A program made the translations under genes and the position numbers. Shown one piece after another: positions 25,931 to 32,879 of a stretch of DNA of 64,000 bases; the first letter of the stretch is position 1; each line of letters begins with the position of its first letter. The notes below the pieces were generated by a model. It searched no databases. It was not told where the DNA came from and worked only from the letters and a program-made list of their open reading frames with translations. The DNA comes from JBGVSA01 sp041807905 (GTDB lineage: Bacteria > Pseudomonadota > Gammaproteobacteria > Burkholderiales > Rhodocyclaceae): NCBI RefSeq assembly GCF_041807905.1, contig NZ_JBGVSA010000006.1, forward strand, positions 127,277 through 191,276, written 5' to 3'.

Positions 25931-27163
25931 ATGTCACTCAAGCCGGGAAAACGCACGCAGCGCGAATTCAGCCTCGCCGAAAAGGATGGGATGGGCGTGG
26001 TTTCCCTGTCCGATCTGTCCGCGAAGCTGAAGCGCGATGCGGCACAGGCGGCGCGCTCGCGCGACGGCGGGCCGCTCGCGCCGAAGGCGCCCCCCGTTGG
26101 TAACACGGGGGGAAAGGTGCTCGATGTGGGTCCGGCGTGGATTGCCGCAAGGCTTGTTCTCGAAGACGGCGAAGTGATGGAAATTCCCGGGCGTCGCGGG
26201 CATGGCGGGGATGCAGCGTTCATTGATTGGCTGAACTTCACGTGCCATGAAGATGCGTTCCGGATTCAGCGTCGCGGGGTTACAGACGATGAGGTGATCT
26301 GCGAAGTGTCCATGGTGTGCCAGGGCATTTTCGGATTCGGCATTTCTGGCCAGCGCGATAAGGGCGCGAACTTCTACGAACGCTCGTACGTGCTCGGTGA
26401 TGGGTACGGTCTCGTCTGTCACGGTGGCCAGCGTGGAACTGTTTTGGTCAGTCTCAGCGGGGAAGGGTGTGCGGCTGCGCGCGAAGGATGGGAACAGCGC
26501 TGTGTCGAGTTCCTGAAGCGGGCGGATGGTGCGCGGATCACGCGGGTTGATTTGGCGTACGACGACTATGAAGGCGTGAATTCAGTCGATGACGTTGCAG
26601 GCTGGTATGACGCAGGTCTGTTCGGCGCTGGCGGGCGAATGCCCGATTGCGAGCAACGCGGTAATTGGAAACGCATCAACGGCAAGGGACGCTCGTTCTA
26701 CGTCGGTGCGCGGGAAAACGGTAAGTACTTCCGTGGGTACGAAAAGGGTAAGCAGCTAGGCGACAAGTCGTCGCCGTGGTTGCGGCTTGAAGGGGAGTTG
26801 CGCTCGGTGAGTCGCATCGTTCCTTTCGAGTGTCTTCTACAGCCGGGGGCCTATCTGGCCGCCATGTACCCGGCTCTCAATTTCATCAGCGAAAAGCAAG
26901 TGCGTGTCCGAACGTTGCAGAAGCGGATGGAAATCACGTATGCCGATGTCCTCGATTGGCTCAAGCGCCAATGCGGTGCGGCGTTGTGGGTTGTGTCACA
27001 GATTGAAGGTGGGGCGGATCAGGCTCTGCAAAAAATTCAGCGTGAAGGGGTGTTCCCGAAGCGTCTGAGGGTTCCCGACTGGCGCACTTGCGGGGAGTTC
27101 CTGCATCAGCGCACGCGGGAGTGTATGCCTGCGGAAGCGGCTATCGAAATGTCATTCGCGTAG
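25931..27163 (+). CDS. Inovirus replication initiation protein (rolling circle)
   Basis: A 410-residue replication initiator of the kind found in Ralstonia and CTX-type inoviruses (RstA/Rep_trans group). It nicks the plus strand origin and starts rolling-circle synthesis. Recognisable pieces are FIDWLNFTCHED, the segment RITRVDLAYDDYEG, a GRSFYVGARENGKYFRGYEKGKQ block, and LRLEGELRS. Tyrosines in the FYVGAR and YFRGYEKG blocks are candidate nicking residues. The ATG is at 25931 with AGGGG upstream. The neighbours on both sides are phage genes. Confidence 0.85.
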   Translation: MSLKPGKRTQREFSLAEKDGMGVVSLSDLSAKLKRDAAQAARSRDGGPLAPKAPPVGNTGGKVLDVGPAWIAARLVLEDGEVMEIPGRRGHGGDAAFIDWLNFTCHEDAFRIQRRGVTDDEVICEVSMVCQGIFGFGISGQRDKGANFYERSYVLGDGYGLVCHGGQRGTVLVSLSGEGCAAAREGWEQRCVEFLKRADGARITRVDLAYDDYEGVNSVDDVAGWYDAGLFGAGGRMPDCEQRGNWKRINGKGRSFYVGARENGKYFRGYEKGKQLGDKSSPWLRLEGELRSVSRIVPFECLLQPGAYLAAMYPALNFISEKQVRVRTLQKRMEITYADVLDWLKRQCGAALWVVSQIEGGADQALQKIQREGVFPKRLRVPDWRTCGEFLHQRTRECMPAEAAIEMSFA

Positions 27164-27188
27164 GCGATCAATTGAGGTGGGGTGAGTC

Positions 27189-27485
27189 ATGGAAATGAAG
27201 GGCAATTTCAAGGTTCTTGGTGCGAAGAAGTTCAAGGGCGAAGTGGAAGGTAGTCACTTCGATAACACCAAGCTCTACGTTGTTATGGAAGTGTCGGAAC
27301 GGAATGGTTCTGAGGTCGGCTACAACGCGGCGGTGCTTCCGTTCGGCAAGTCTGATGAGTTCGAAAAGATCAAGGGTTTGCCGTTCCCGTTGGACTGCGA
27401 ACTGACCATTTCCATGACGACGAAGGGCTATGAAGTTCTCGGCCTGCGTGCGTTGCCGGCTCCGGGTCAGGCGAAGGCGGCGTAA
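27189..27485 (+). CDS. Inovirus single-stranded DNA-binding protein
   Basis: A 98-residue protein directly after Rep, in the position of the gene V-type ssDNA-binding protein that coats nascent phage strands. It contains beta-strand-rich segments FKVLGAKKFKGEVEG and LYVVMEVSERNG with basic and aromatic residues. AGGTGGGG precedes the start. Function is assigned from position and length; sequence conservation in this group is low. Confidence 0.65.
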   Translation: MEMKGNFKVLGAKKFKGEVEGSHFDNTKLYVVMEVSERNGSEVGYNAAVLPFGKSDEFEKIKGLPFPLDCELTISMTTKGYEVLGLRALPAPGQAKAA

Positions 27486-27679
27486 TGCTCGCGAACGTTC
27501 GCACCGTCTTCGTGATTCAGGAACGGAACTCAGGGCTGTTCCTGTCCGAGGAACTGCACTGGGTGCGGTCGCTGCGTAGGGCAGGGCGGTGCGACGACTA
27601 CGAAGCGGCCGTAGATACGGGTCGCATGAACACGGATGGTGAGTTCGATATTCATCGCCTGTGTGAGTTGATCGATTGA
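27485..27679 (+). CDS. Small inovirus ORF of unknown function
   Basis: 64 residues (MLANVRTVFVIQERNSGLFL...). Its ATG shares a base with the stop of the ssDNA-binding protein gene (TAATG), so the two are translationally coupled. No signal peptide or membrane segment. I do not recognise it; ORFs of this size between ssDNA-binding protein and coat gene are common in inoviruses. A GC-rich inverted repeat lies in the 65 bases that follow it. Confidence 0.6.
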   Translation: MLANVRTVFVIQERNSGLFLSEELHWVRSLRRAGRCDDYEAAVDTGRMNTDGEFDIHRLCELID

Positions 27680-27744
27680 TTTTCGAGTGCTTGTAGTGGG
27701 CCCGATGCGGGCACTCCATTGTCATAGGGCCATAGGAGAGTGAA

Positions 27745-27975
27745 ATGAAGCTGCGTAATCAGGCTGTGAAGTACGGCAAGAAGGTTGTTCAACGTGTCGC
27801 CGCTGTCGGTGCGGGTGCGATGGTTCTGGCTGGCTCGGCCATGGCTGCTGTGCCGACCGAAATCACTACGGCGATCACTGACGCCAAGTCGGATTCGACC
27901 GAAGTGGCGGGCCTGTGCCTCGGTCTGGCCGGCATCCTGTTTGGCTTCCGCGCCATCAAGCGCGCGATGCACTGA
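27745..27975 (+). CDS. Inovirus major coat protein (pVIII type)
   Basis: A 76-residue precursor: a basic N-terminus and signal peptide end at AMA, giving a predicted 42-residue mature protein (AVPTEITTAITDAKSDST...). The mature form has the pVIII layout: acidic N-terminus, hydrophobic helix (VAGLCLGLAGILFGF) and basic C-terminus (RAIKRAMH). It would form the helical virion tube after insertion in the inner membrane. GGAGAG lies before the ATG. Confidence 0.88.
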   Translation: MKLRNQAVKYGKKVVQRVAAVGAGAMVLAGSAMAAVPTEITTAITDAKSDSTEVAGLCLGLAGILFGFRAIKRAMH

Positions 27976-27976
27976 C

Positions 27977-28294
27977 ATGGGTGCGCTGCATGCGGGCCGG
28001 TGCTTCGCGTCGGTCTCGGATGCGGCATCCGCGTACTGGTCGGGGGTGGGTCCGGTGGTCTCGTCGGGCTCACCCCCGATTCTCTCTACGGTAGAGCGTG
28101 ACGGGGAAGGGTGGTTACTCGTCGCGCGGCAGGGTGGGGCGGTGTTGTCGTCGGTGCGCGTTCCCTCTGTCCAGTTCGCGGAATGCAATCCGGGCGATGC
28201 GTTTATTGACGGTATTACGTTGGGTTGGGCGATTGCCGGCTGTTGGGTTGTCGCGTGGAGTGTGATGTACCTGCGTCGAGTGTGGGGGCGTTGA
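27977..28294 (+). CDS. Small inovirus membrane protein after major coat
   Basis: 105 residues (MGALHAGRCFASVSDAA...), beginning two bases after the coat stop. The C-terminal 30 residues form a membrane segment with a basic end (LGWAIAGCWVVAWSVMYLRRVWG). Position between pVIII and the adsorption protein fits a minor capsid or assembly component. The reading frame also stays open upstream through the coat gene; I take that part as non-coding. Confidence 0.6.
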   Translation: MGALHAGRCFASVSDAASAYWSGVGPVVSSGSPPILSTVERDGEGWLLVARQGGAVLSSVRVPSVQFAECNPGDAFIDGITLGWAIAGCWVVAWSVMYLRRVWGR

Positions 28295-28295
28295 T

Positions 28296-28364
28296 ATGGA
28301 AATCGCATACTTCATTGCAGGATTTCTATGTGTGACGGGGGCAGCATGGATCATTTTGCGCTAG
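28296..28364 (+). CDS. 22-residue hydrophobic peptide, pVII/pIX-like candidate
   Basis: ATG 28296 two bases after the previous stop, preceded by GGGGG. It encodes MEIAYFIAGFLCVTGAAWII plus LR, a single membrane helix. It overlaps the start of the adsorption protein gene in another frame. Tiny one-helix proteins (pVII, pIX) cap the first-emerging tip of filamentous virions, and no other candidate for them is seen. Too short for similarity evidence. Confidence 0.45.
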   Translation: MEIAYFIAGFLCVTGAAWIILR

Positions 28365-29725
28365 AGCTTCGGCGGCTTTTGCTTTTCATGGCTGGGTTCG
28401 CTGTTGGCGGCCTGCTGGTTGTTGATTCTGCGCACGCGCAAGCGTTGCCAGTGGATTGGGTTGCTAAGACGGCATCTGCTGCGCGGGTGACTAATGCCGC
28501 GTCAGTCGCGGTTAGCGTCGGTAAGGTCGGCACGCAGACTGTTAGTGCGGCCGCAAATGGCGGGGCGATGCTGCGGGCGGTCCAGCCTTTTACGATAGCG
28601 AATGCAGGTGGCGAGCTTGCGCTGACTCGGGCGGTGACCGGGGCAAACGTATTGCGCGCCGGGATGGGGGTTGCCCGGCTTATGGGGCCGGTTGGTATTG
28701 GTTTGACGGCGTTGGCCATTGGCAATTTGCTATGGGATGCGGCTAACAAAGAGTGGACTATGCCGTCACCGTTGCCGATGGATCAGTATTACTGGAGTAG
28801 TGGCGTTGTGCCGGGATGTACCACGGCAGCGAATCATTGCGATCTGGGTTCTATTGCTAGCTACATCGTTTCGACGTATGGGCCTACTCGGTACGCGAGT
28901 TGGGAGGGTGTTGATCACTACGTGTATAACTCCAGTGGCGCGGTTGCCGGTGCGTATCTGAAGATCCATGCGTGGTATTCGGCGAATGGGCAGGACGCGG
29001 GGACATTCTTTCCGTATGTCTATCGAGAAGCGGAAAAACCGGTAGCAGATCAGAAGAGGGTGCCCGCTGACGATCCGAGTCTTACAGCCGCAGTCCAGTC
29101 TCAAATCAACAGCGGGCAGGTTCAACCGCAGCAAATTGTCGAGCGTGCTTTAGCGCATGACGTTGCCGTGGAACCGGAGCCGCTGCAAGTGACAGGGCCG
29201 GCGAGTGTTCCGGGGCCTGTGACTACGAAAACGGCTACGGGGCCAGCGGGGCAGACTCAGACGCAGACGGCGACAAATTACGACCTGGGCTACAACGGGG
29301 ACAAGGTGTCGGTTTCTCAGACGACGACGACTACCGTGACTAATCCGGACGGGGCCGTGCAGACGCAAACGGAAACGCTTTCGGGGGATGCGGGAGAGGT
29401 CCAGCAAGAGGGGCCAGCGAAGGACGATACGCCGGAAACACCATCGCAGTGTGAGCAGTATCCGGAGAGTTTGGCTTGTCAGGAATTGGGTGATCCTGAG
29501 GACACGGATTTGCCGGAGCAAGAGTCGGCTGTGTTGTGGCAGCAAGAGGGCACGGCGGCGGGTAGCTGTCCGTCACCGGTGACCATTTCCTACTTCGGGC
29601 AGACCGCTACGCTGTCATTCGACATGATGTGCGATTACGCCAAAATCATTAGACCGATGGTGATCGGGCTGGCGTGGCTGTCGGCAGGCATCTTCCTGTT
29701 CATGATCGCAAGGGGAACGCGATGA
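28346..29725 (+). CDS. Inovirus adsorption/minor coat protein (pIII-like)
   Basis: About 459 residues. ATG 28346 (MDHFALELRR) gives a signal peptide ending at AHA; an ATG six codons earlier is also possible. A Thr/Gln-rich low-complexity region (about residues 280-345, rich in TQTQT) resembles pIII linkers. One C-terminal membrane anchor (MVIGLAWLSAGIFLFMIA) ends the protein. It should sit at the virion tip and bind the host pilus and TolA. The stop overlaps the pVI ATG (ATGA). Confidence 0.8.
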   Translation: MDHFALELRRLLLFMAGFAVGGLLVVDSAHAQALPVDWVAKTASAARVTNAASVAVSVGKVGTQTVSAAANGGAMLRAVQPFTIANAGGELALTRAVTGANVLRAGMGVARLMGPVGIGLTALAIGNLLWDAANKEWTMPSPLPMDQYYWSSGVVPGCTTAANHCDLGSIASYIVSTYGPTRYASWEGVDHYVYNSSGAVAGAYLKIHAWYSANGQDAGTFFPYVYREAEKPVADQKRVPADDPSLTAAVQSQINSGQVQPQQIVERALAHDVAVEPEPLQVTGPASVPGPVTTKTATGPAGQTQTQTATNYDLGYNGDKVSVSQTTTTTVTNPDGAVQTQTETLSGDAGEVQQEGPAKDDTPETPSQCEQYPESLACQELGDPEDTDLPEQESAVLWQQEGTAAGSCPSPVTISYFGQTATLSFDMMCDYAKIIRPMVIGLAWLSAGIFLFMIARGTR

Positions 29726-29997
29726 GTCTTGCGTCGTTCATTGCGGCGGGCGTTGGGCCGTGGGTCAAGCGTGCGCTGGTCTCGGTGGGTATGGGTGTCA
29801 TTTCCTATGCCGGCTTCAGCGTTATCAAATCGCAACTGGATAGCGCCATTGCGAACATGTGGGGCGGGGTTCCTGCGACGGTTTATCAGGTGATCGCGTT
29901 GGCGGGCTTCGTTGATGCGGTTGGCGTGTGGCTTGGCGCGATCACTGCGGCGGTGTCCCTGCTGACATTCAAGAAACTCGGGATGATGCAAGCATGA
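29722..29997 (+). CDS. Inovirus pVI-like minor coat protein (DUF2523 type)
   Basis: A 91-residue protein with membrane helices (LVSVGMGVISYAGFSVI and VIALAGFVDAVGVWLGAITAAVSLLTF). This matches the DUF2523 family that takes the pVI position in CTX- and Ralstonia-type inoviruses. Its ATG overlaps the pIII stop and its stop overlaps the Zot-like ATG, both as ATGA, so the three genes are coupled. Confidence 0.8.
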   Translation: MSLASFIAAGVGPWVKRALVSVGMGVISYAGFSVIKSQLDSAIANMWGGVPATVYQVIALAGFVDAVGVWLGAITAAVSLLTFKKLGMMQA

Positions 29998-31034
29998 TTA
30001 CGCTTATCACGGGGACGCCGGGGGCAGGGAAGACCGCATACGCCGTCGCGCGGTTGGAAGAGTTTATTGCGGCCAATCCGGATCGGCCTGTGTTCGTCAT
30101 GGGCGTCCCTGAGTTGGTGTTGTCGCATGAGGTGGTGCCGCCTGTTGGCGATTGGACAACGCAGGTTCAGGCCGTTGAAGACGCGTCTTTGCTGGAGGCT
30201 GTTTTCACGTTCCCGGATGGTGCGCTGGTGATCATCGACGAAGCGCAAAAGGTCTTCCGTCCTCGCGCAGTCGGTTCAAAGGTGCCGGACTATGTGGCCG
30301 CGTTCGAAAAGCATCGCCATCAGGGCCTTGATTTCTGGTTGATCACGCAAGCGCCGACGTTGGTCGACTCCAACGTTCGCAAGCTGGTTGGCAAGCACAT
30401 CCACCTGCGCGCGTTGTGGTCGGGTCGCAAGCTCTACGAATGGGCGGAATGCAGCGATCCGGAAAGCCGGACGGATCGCGCCGCCGCTGCGGTGCGTAGC
30501 TACAAATTGCCGAAGGGCATCTTTGGCAAATATAAGTCTGCGTCAGTACATGTGAAACAGCGTCAGCGTGCGCCGCTGGCCGTCTATGGCGTTGCGCTCG
30601 CGGTTGTGGTGGTCGGGTTCTTGGGGTGGCGCGCCTACCATCGGCTTACCGCAGACAAAGCGCCTGCGTCTCCTGCGCGGTCGGCTGAACAATCGGGGCC
30701 AGTTGGCGTGCCATCGTCGCATCAGGGCAGTCCGCAAGCGCCTGCACCGGGGCAACAGATTGCCGTCGGTACGACGGTTGCGGATTGGACGCCTCGCATC
30801 AATACGCGTCCAGAAACTGCGCCCTTGTACGATGGCATACGCCAGGTTAAAACAATGCCGGTCGTTGCCGGCTGCGTTGCCATGGCGAACCGCTGCACGT
30901 GCTTCACGGATCAGGGCACGGACGCATTTCTAGACGACGGCCAGTGTCGTGAATGGCTTAAGCATCCGCCGTTCAACCCGTGGCGCGAATCACGGCAAGA
31001 GGTGGCGCAGGTAAGTCAGGGCGCGCAGAACTAG
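29994..31034 (+). CDS. Zot-like inovirus assembly ATPase (pI)
   Basis: A 346-residue Zot-domain protein. Walker A GTPGAGKT is at residues 7-14, Walker B is ALVIIDEAQ near 80, and KHRHQGLDFWLITQAP is the typical Zot segment. A membrane segment (AVYGVALAVVVVGFLGW) near residues 190-210 divides the cytoplasmic ATPase from a periplasmic C-terminal part with four cysteines. It drives DNA exchange from ssDNA-binding protein to coat during extrusion. Confidence 0.93.
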   Translation: MITLITGTPGAGKTAYAVARLEEFIAANPDRPVFVMGVPELVLSHEVVPPVGDWTTQVQAVEDASLLEAVFTFPDGALVIIDEAQKVFRPRAVGSKVPDYVAAFEKHRHQGLDFWLITQAPTLVDSNVRKLVGKHIHLRALWSGRKLYEWAECSDPESRTDRAAAAVRSYKLPKGIFGKYKSASVHVKQRQRAPLAVYGVALAVVVVGFLGWRAYHRLTADKAPASPARSAEQSGPVGVPSSHQGSPQAPAPGQQIAVGTTVADWTPRINTRPETAPLYDGIRQVKTMPVVAGCVAMANRCTCFTDQGTDAFLDDGQCREWLKHPPFNPWRESRQEVAQVSQGAQN

Positions 31035-31256
31035 CGTCTGCGTTTTCATGTAGGCGCGTTGCCAGATCGACAAGGCCGGTGCGGGTGACTGCTCCGGCTT
31101 TTTCTTTGCCTGTTGTTCGCGCATGCGGGCGATCTGGATGGCTTGCCAGACTGCGCGCGGTGCTTCTACCAGCAATAGTGCGAACTCTTCCATGAATTCG
31201 AAAACTGCCTGCGCGGCCATGGCTTCGGGGTAACGCTTGAAGTTCTTCGCAATCAT
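30990..31256 (-). CDS. Minus-strand inovirus ORF of unknown function
   Basis: 88 residues (MIAKNFKRYPEAMAAQAVFEF...), helical, basic, ending LRALTYLRHLLP. ATG 31256 has AAGG eight bases upstream. It converges on the Zot-like gene and overlaps its 3' end by 45 bases. It could be a regulator or immunity protein. Codon use looks like real coding sequence, but I do not recognise the family. Confidence 0.5.
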   Translation of the reverse strand: MIAKNFKRYPEAMAAQAVFEFMEEFALLLVEAPRAVWQAIQIARMREQQAKKKPEQSPAPALSIWQRAYMKTQTLVLRALTYLRHLLP

Positions 31257-31610
31257 GGTGTTCGCCTTTCCAGCTACCGGGGCCCGGAGCTGAGCCCATC
31301 GTTGGACTTCCGTGAGCGGCTTCTGTGTGGGCCGCGTTCCACCGTACGCCCGTCGCTTCGCCCGGAACGATGCGGAGACCACGGACGGGGCCTCGGCGCT
31401 AGATCGATCCATCGGGCTTGCCCGTTGGGCGGTCTTGCGGCGGGGTGCCGTGGTCGGAGACTTCGTGTAGGCGAAGAGAGGGGCTTACGTGGTGCTGCTG
31501 GTCGGAGAGGCGGTCACGGTGTGCGGCGATTACGCCGCCTGGATGACGCGTAGCGTCGGAGCGGTCGTCTTGCCCGTTGAGGCGAATTCTTCAATTCCTA
31601 CAAATTTGGC
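31257..31610. other. Inovirus intergenic region, likely replication origin/packaging signal
   Basis: About 350 bases without a convincing gene. It carries a string of hairpins: CTTCG...CGAAG (31461-31476), GCGGCG-ATTA-CGCCGC (31523-31538, perfect) and GACGC-GTA-GCGTC (31545-31557). Filamentous phages place the plus/minus origins and the packaging hairpin in such a region after the assembly gene. Which hairpin does what cannot be told from sequence. Confidence 0.55.
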
Positions 31611-31958
31611 ATGATGCTCATCATGCTAGATCGAATCTTCCTTCTCGACGTTCTTCGCTACCTGACGATTTTTCTTGGCGTCTGGTGGTTGGTGTGGCTG
31701 GTGTTTCGAAAGAAGAGCGTCAGCGGCCGTAGGCGGTTCTCGTCGCGGCCTTCGATTCGACCGAATGGGGACGCTCCGTCTTTTACCGGCAATCGGGCAC
31801 CTACAAGCGGGGCCTTTGATTTGCTGGTGAATGCGGTAAGTGGTGACATGCGAAAGGCGAACCGTCTGGTGCAGTATGAGTTGAGTCGTGCGCCGGGCAT
31901 TTCGCGCGGTGAGGCGATCGCTCGGGCGATGGATCGTCTTGCGCGAGATAGGTCTTGA
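31611..31958 (+). CDS. Inovirus membrane-anchored small protein, unknown
   Basis: About 115 residues. An N-terminal membrane segment (VLRYLTIFLGVWWLVWLVF) is followed by a basic Arg/Ser-rich linker and a charged helical C-terminus (ISRGEAIARAMDRLARDRS). Start choice among ATGs at 31611, 31614 and 31623 is uncertain; none has a strong ribosome site. No family recognised. It is the first ORF after the hairpin region. Confidence 0.5.
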   Translation: MMLIMLDRIFLLDVLRYLTIFLGVWWLVWLVFRKKSVSGRRRFSSRPSIRPNGDAPSFTGNRAPTSGAFDLLVNAVSGDMRKANRLVQYELSRAPGISRGEAIARAMDRLARDRS

Positions 31959-32028
31959 AGCGTGGGACTGTGGTTTCCTCGCAATTCTCGCTTCGGTTTT
32001 CTTACGTACTAATGGGCAGGATCGAACA

Positions 32029-32298
32029 GTGTATCCAGCGTGGTCGTCGGAACTGCGGCGGCTTTACTGGTCGCTGAGAATGTCGCGTCCGGGTTCCCGT
32101 CCTACTGCGCGGACGTGGTATCGCAGGATTCGCGACGAAAAAAAACGCCTGTACTCGGCAGGCGTTCCTTACATCCATATTCACTTGGTGTGCAGGGTCC
32201 TCACGAACCCATGTAACCGGCGGGCCGTCGCAACCTTGTCATCGTGGCGTGAGCAGCTCGAATTGCCGCTCGAATTGCGCTCGCAAGACTGCGCATAA
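32029..32298 (+). CDS. Small inovirus ORF ending inside the att core
   Basis: 89 residues from GTG 32029 (AGG eight bases upstream); the open frame reaches further left to 31888. It contains TWYRRIRDEKKRLYSAGV. Its stop TAA (32296-32298) is within the dif-like core. It is clearly related to the minus-strand ORF on the other side of the core (TLYRRIGVRKKRLLMAGV). A terminator hairpin for the opposite strand is embedded in its coding sequence at the KKRL codons. Function unknown; it could also be an open frame kept by that structure. Confidence 0.5.
   Translation: MYPAWSSELRRLYWSLRMSRPGSRPTARTWYRRIRDEKKRLYSAGVPYIHIHLVCRVLTNPCNRRAVATLSSWREQLELPLELRSQDCA
32138..32165 (-). terminator. Minus-strand terminator T1, phage regulator terminator in circular form
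   Basis: On the minus strand a 7-bp stem ACGCCTG/CAGGCGT (plus-strand arms 32145-32151 and 32159-32165) is followed by eight T (plus-strand A run 32138-32145). It lies 35 bases beyond the stop (32201) that the HTH regulator gene would use if the two att cores were rejoined. In the integrated state it is 6.8 kb away from that gene. Confidence 0.7.
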
Positions 32299-32530
32299 TG
32301 TTTATTATGTCAATATGGATCGCGATCGAAAAAAGGCCTTCAAGGCGGTCTTGCGACACGTATCCGACAAACGCGTGCCACCGGCTTTCGCGCGCGGGGT
32401 CTGCTAGATACAGACAGTACAGCCGCAACTCTTCCGGATCGACGCCTGCCATAAGCAGGCGTTTTTTTCGAACGCCGATCCGCCGATACAGTGTCGCCCT
32501 AGAATCATCAAATCGAGCAGCATTCCGCAA
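32201..32530 (-). CDS. Inverted relative of the last phage ORF, crossing the dif-like site
   Basis: This open frame of 109 codons has only a TTG start at 32530 (MRNAARFDDSRATLYRRIGV). Its first 60 residues align with the phage ORF at 32029-32298: LYRRI..KKRL..AGV and then a matching L.C and W pattern. The frame then runs through the dif-like core into phage DNA. It may be the remnant of a second, oppositely oriented element. Lack of a good start makes expression doubtful. Confidence 0.4.
   Translation of the reverse strand: MRNAARFDDSRATLYRRIGVRKKRLLMAGVDPEELRLYCLYLADPARESRWHAFVGYVSQDRLEGLFSIAIHIDIINIMRSLASAIRAAIRAAHATMTRLRRPAGYMGS
32290..32306 (+). repeat. Right att core, reconstituted dif-like site
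   Basis: TGCGCATAATGTTTATT, identical to 25379-25395, continued by ATGTCAATA. Read as 11-6-11, the XerC arm is ACTGCGCATAA, the centre TGTTTA and the XerD arm TTATGTCAATA. This is close to the E. coli dif arms (GGTGCGCATAA and TTATGTTAAAT). It is probably the functional dif of this replicon. Confidence 0.85.
32442..32468 (+). terminator. Plus-strand terminator T2, mirror of T1
   Basis: A perfect 8-bp stem ACGCCTGC/GCAGGCGT (32442-32449, 32455-32462), loop CATAA, then T run 32462-32468. A textbook intrinsic terminator for plus-strand transcripts that cross the dif-like site from left to right. Its stem shares ACGCCTG with T1. Confidence 0.85.
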
Positions 32531-32591
32531 ATTCCGATACGCACTACGAAGCCTTGCCGCCTCAAGCTCCCGATTCCGTCAGCACAACGGA

Positions 32592-32879
32592 TCAGCAGCC
32601 CAGATCGCGATACTCCCGACGTAGCCGATACAGCGGATCATCGCCATGAGCCGCGCCGCCACTCACTTTCCCTATCAGACCATCCAAACGATCCGCGCCC
32701 AAACGACGCTTTCCCGACAGCTGACCTACTCCCGCATTGGGCACGACATCGCCGATCTTCGCCGAAGGACAAGGATCGTCGGAATACACCACCTTTCCAC
32801 CCATTTCACACTTGTTATTTGCGGATCCGATAAACCACGACAAACCAGACAATTGCCTGGGCAACACCGATTTTCGCAA
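32592..32879 (-). CDS. Hypothetical DUF4124-like fragment
   Basis: Up to 95 residues. The stretch KCEMGGKVVYSDDPCPSAK resembles the conserved core of DUF4124 proteins (GKVxYSDxPC), which are usually periplasmic. There is no signal peptide; the frame upstream overlaps the next ORF by 65 bases, and ATG 32804 would start inside the motif. Probably a degraded or 5'-replaced gene. Expressed status unclear. Confidence 0.4.
   Translation of the reverse strand: MRKSVLPRQLSGLSWFIGSANNKCEMGGKVVYSDDPCPSAKIGDVVPNAGVGQLSGKRRLGADRLDGLIGKVSGGAAHGDDPLYRLRREYRDLGC

Larger units (their letters stand above)
25379..32306 (+). mobile_element. Inovirus (filamentous phage) prophage integrated at a dif-type site
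   Basis: 6.9 kb with inovirus gene order: divergent HTH regulator, Rep, ssDNA-binding protein, small ORF, major coat, small membrane proteins, adsorption protein, pVI, Zot-like assembly ATPase, an ORF-poor hairpin region and accessory ORFs. It lies between direct copies of TGCGCATAATGTTTATT (25379-25395 and 32290-32306). That core matches the XerC arm and centre of bacterial dif, and the right copy continues into a good XerD arm (TTATGTCAATA). No integrase gene is present inside, consistent with use of host XerCD as in CTXphi or Ralstonia RSS-type phages. Cargo-free size and the intact genes suggest an active prophage. Confidence 0.9.

Noticed and set aside
27785..27976. Upstream extension of the 105-residue phage ORF through the coat gene
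   Set aside because: It overlaps the coat protein gene in another frame, and an ATG with suitable position exists at 27977.
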